A DNA stretch of 64,000 bases, taken from contig NZ_JAMTCR010000004.1 of NCBI RefSeq assembly GCF_024171945.1, forward strand, positions 744,001 to 808,000, in the 5' to 3' direction. The stretch is from Actinokineospora globicatena. Lineage in GTDB: Bacteria > Actinomycetota > Actinomycetes > Mycobacteriales > Pseudonocardiaceae. A model generated the notes under the pieces. The model searched no databases, was not told the DNA's origin, and worked only from the letters and a program-made list of their open reading frames with translations. Made by a program: the position numbers and the translations under genes. Shown in pieces: positions 63,270-64,000 of the stretch (position 1 is the first letter of the stretch; each line of letters begins with the position of its first letter).

Positions 63270-63649
63270 GAATTCGGGAAGGCGGAGGCGGCAGGGAGAA
63301 CTGGGTAGCAGTTGCGACGGTAATCAACGACTGCATGAACTCGCTCAAGTTGCCCCAGAAGGTGCTAGCCGAGCGCTCCGGAGTTTCTCAGGCCGTCGTT
63401 CGTGAACTCCAATATAACACCAACGAACGCAGGAGAAGCCGCCGAACTCTTGAGGCACTTTCTGTAGCGCTGGGACTGCACCCAGATCATCTCAAGAGTG
63501 TCAGCCTGGGAATCGAACCCTTGCCCGTAGATTACGTAGAGGAAACAGAACTTGCAAAGCTGGAAAGAATTGAAAAGCAAGTCGGCTTGATTCTGGAGAA
63601 GGTTGAGGGACTTCGCGGCTGCCAGTGCGGGCATCCCGATCGTGACTAA
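63266..63649 (+). CDS. XRE-type HTH protein with coiled-coil tail
   Basis: 127-residue protein with an HTH (LPQKVLAERSGVSQAVVREL, then RRRSRRTLEALSVALGLHPD) and a C-terminal coiled coil (ETELAKLERIEKQVGLILEK). It begins at GTG 63266, overlapping the stop of the larger XRE regulator, so the two are made together and may form a heteromeric repressor of the element. A terminator follows at 63684. Confidence 0.7.
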   Translation: MRIREGGGGRENWVAVATVINDCMNSLKLPQKVLAERSGVSQAVVRELQYNTNERRRSRRTLEALSVALGLHPDHLKSVSLGIEPLPVDYVEETELAKLERIEKQVGLILEKVEGLRGCQCGHPDRD

Positions 63650-63683
63650 AGCCCGAACCTTGGCGGTCGCGAATCGCTGAGAA

Positions 63684-63704
63684 GCCAGCCCCGACAGGGC
63701 TGGC
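63684..63704. terminator. Terminator between convergent HTH and Nudix genes
   Basis: GCCAGCCC (63684-63691) with GGGCTGGC (63697-63704) form a perfect 8-bp stem around a 5-base loop, followed by CCTCT. Confidence 0.6.
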
Positions 63705-63780
63705 CCTCTGCATGGTTGTGTGGTTTCTAAAGCTTGCCAGGCAACTGGGCGCCTATGGGGTGAGGCACCTCGGATAGCGC

Positions 63781-64000
63781 CTACTTCTGCGAGGCGATTA
63801 GCTTGTCGTGCAGTAGCAACAACGCTGCGATAGCATTTGCGCTCCGGACATCGCCCTTGCTGATAAGGTCATGAACCCGACTAAGGGCTACCCATTCGCG
63901 TCGACCGGATTCGAAGTCGTCTTCGGGATAACCCACATATTCCGCGCCGTCTGCCCAATACACGTGATGCAAAGAGTCGGAAAGTCCATTTGCGGGTTCC
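63781..64000 (-). CDS. Nudix-family hydrolase, C-terminal part (start beyond window)
   Basis: The minus-strand frame is open to the window edge. The visible 72 codons read through NGLSDSLHHVYWADGAEY and DDFESGRREWVALSRVHDLI to a C-terminal helix (ALLLLHDKLIASQK). This is the end of an ADP-sugar-type Nudix protein of the kind often carried by actinomycete ICEs. The Nudix box itself is outside, so catalytic competence cannot be judged. Confidence 0.6.
   Translation of the reverse strand, partial: EPANGLSDSLHHVYWADGAEYVGYPEDDFESGRREWVALSRVHDLISKGDVRSANAIAALLLLHDKLIASQK

Larger units (their letters stand above)
55277..64000. mobile_element. Integrative conjugative element (AICE-like), right end outside window
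   Basis: A stretch of visibly lower GC and different codon use begins after 55276. It carries a large serine recombinase at its edge, an FtsK/SpoIIIE translocase, a DUF2637 protein, WhiB and Xis-like proteins, Imm1, DUF5753-type HTH and Nudix genes, a set usual in actinomycete ICEs. attL is expected in 55277-55358, between the secreted gene and the recombinase. No RepSA or prim-pol replication gene is seen in the part shown. The right border lies beyond base 64000. Confidence 0.75.

Overview
The window reads as high-GC actinomycete chromosome, most likely family Pseudonocardiaceae (Actinokineospora/Saccharothrix type). This rests on GTG starts, four-base ATGA/GTGA gene overlaps, many apparently leaderless genes with a TAnnnT box 6-8 nt before the start codon, and a gene order matching the mycobacterial ripA-moxR1-fabG1-inhA-hemH block. 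No rRNA, tRNA or CRISPR was recognised.

Left part (1-15.9 kb): the end of a secreted NlpC/P60 endopeptidase, then about 14.6 kb of accessory genes. These include a MerR-methyltransferase fusion, an ABC-F ATPase with an eight-codon leader and attenuator hairpin, a metallophosphoesterase, a second MerR regulator, GrpB, an S9 peptidase, a PPOX protein, a rifampicin-phosphotransferase-like PEP-utilising enzyme, a stand-alone LigD polymerase domain, PadR plus FAD monooxygenase, a 160-bp IS5-type MITE and mobA. The conserved block resumes at 15.99 kb: MoxR, DUF58 and VWA proteins, then fabG-inhA-hemH, with an intervening DUF2461 gene.

Middle (22.6-31.4 kb): small regulator-like genes, a YcxB-like protein plus LtrA, and a second AAA-ATPase/VWA pair. 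At 31.6-37.7 kb is the most unusual stretch. Two tandem membrane-anchored TIR-DUF2510 proteins lie together; the first keeps the putative catalytic Glu72 and the second has Thr72. Beside them are an ADP-ribosylglycohydrolase, a J-domain/NERD membrane protein that seems to start at CTG, and a nucleoside-deoxyribosyltransferase/Nudix fusion. Several of these could act on NAD or ADP-ribose.

37.7-55.3 kb: an ABC permease with a fused extracellular hydrolase/ABC ATPase, TerC under a yybP-ykoY manganese riboswitch, an S9 peptidase, a RES/HTH toxin-antitoxin candidate, a secreted beta-propeller, a bacterial nitric oxide synthase, an SSI-type protease inhibitor, an IS4-like transposase lacking its middle acidic residue, a Gfo/Idh oxidoreductase, an MFS pump and a secreted M15-like protein.

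55.3 kb to the end: a visibly AT-richer integrative conjugative element. It has a large serine recombinase, FtsK-type translocase, DUF2637 protein, WhiB and Xis-like proteins in one overlapping operon, a cluster of GAATA-type inverted repeats, an Imm1 immunity protein, a small membrane protein, two helix-turn-helix regulators and a partial Nudix gene cut by the window edge.
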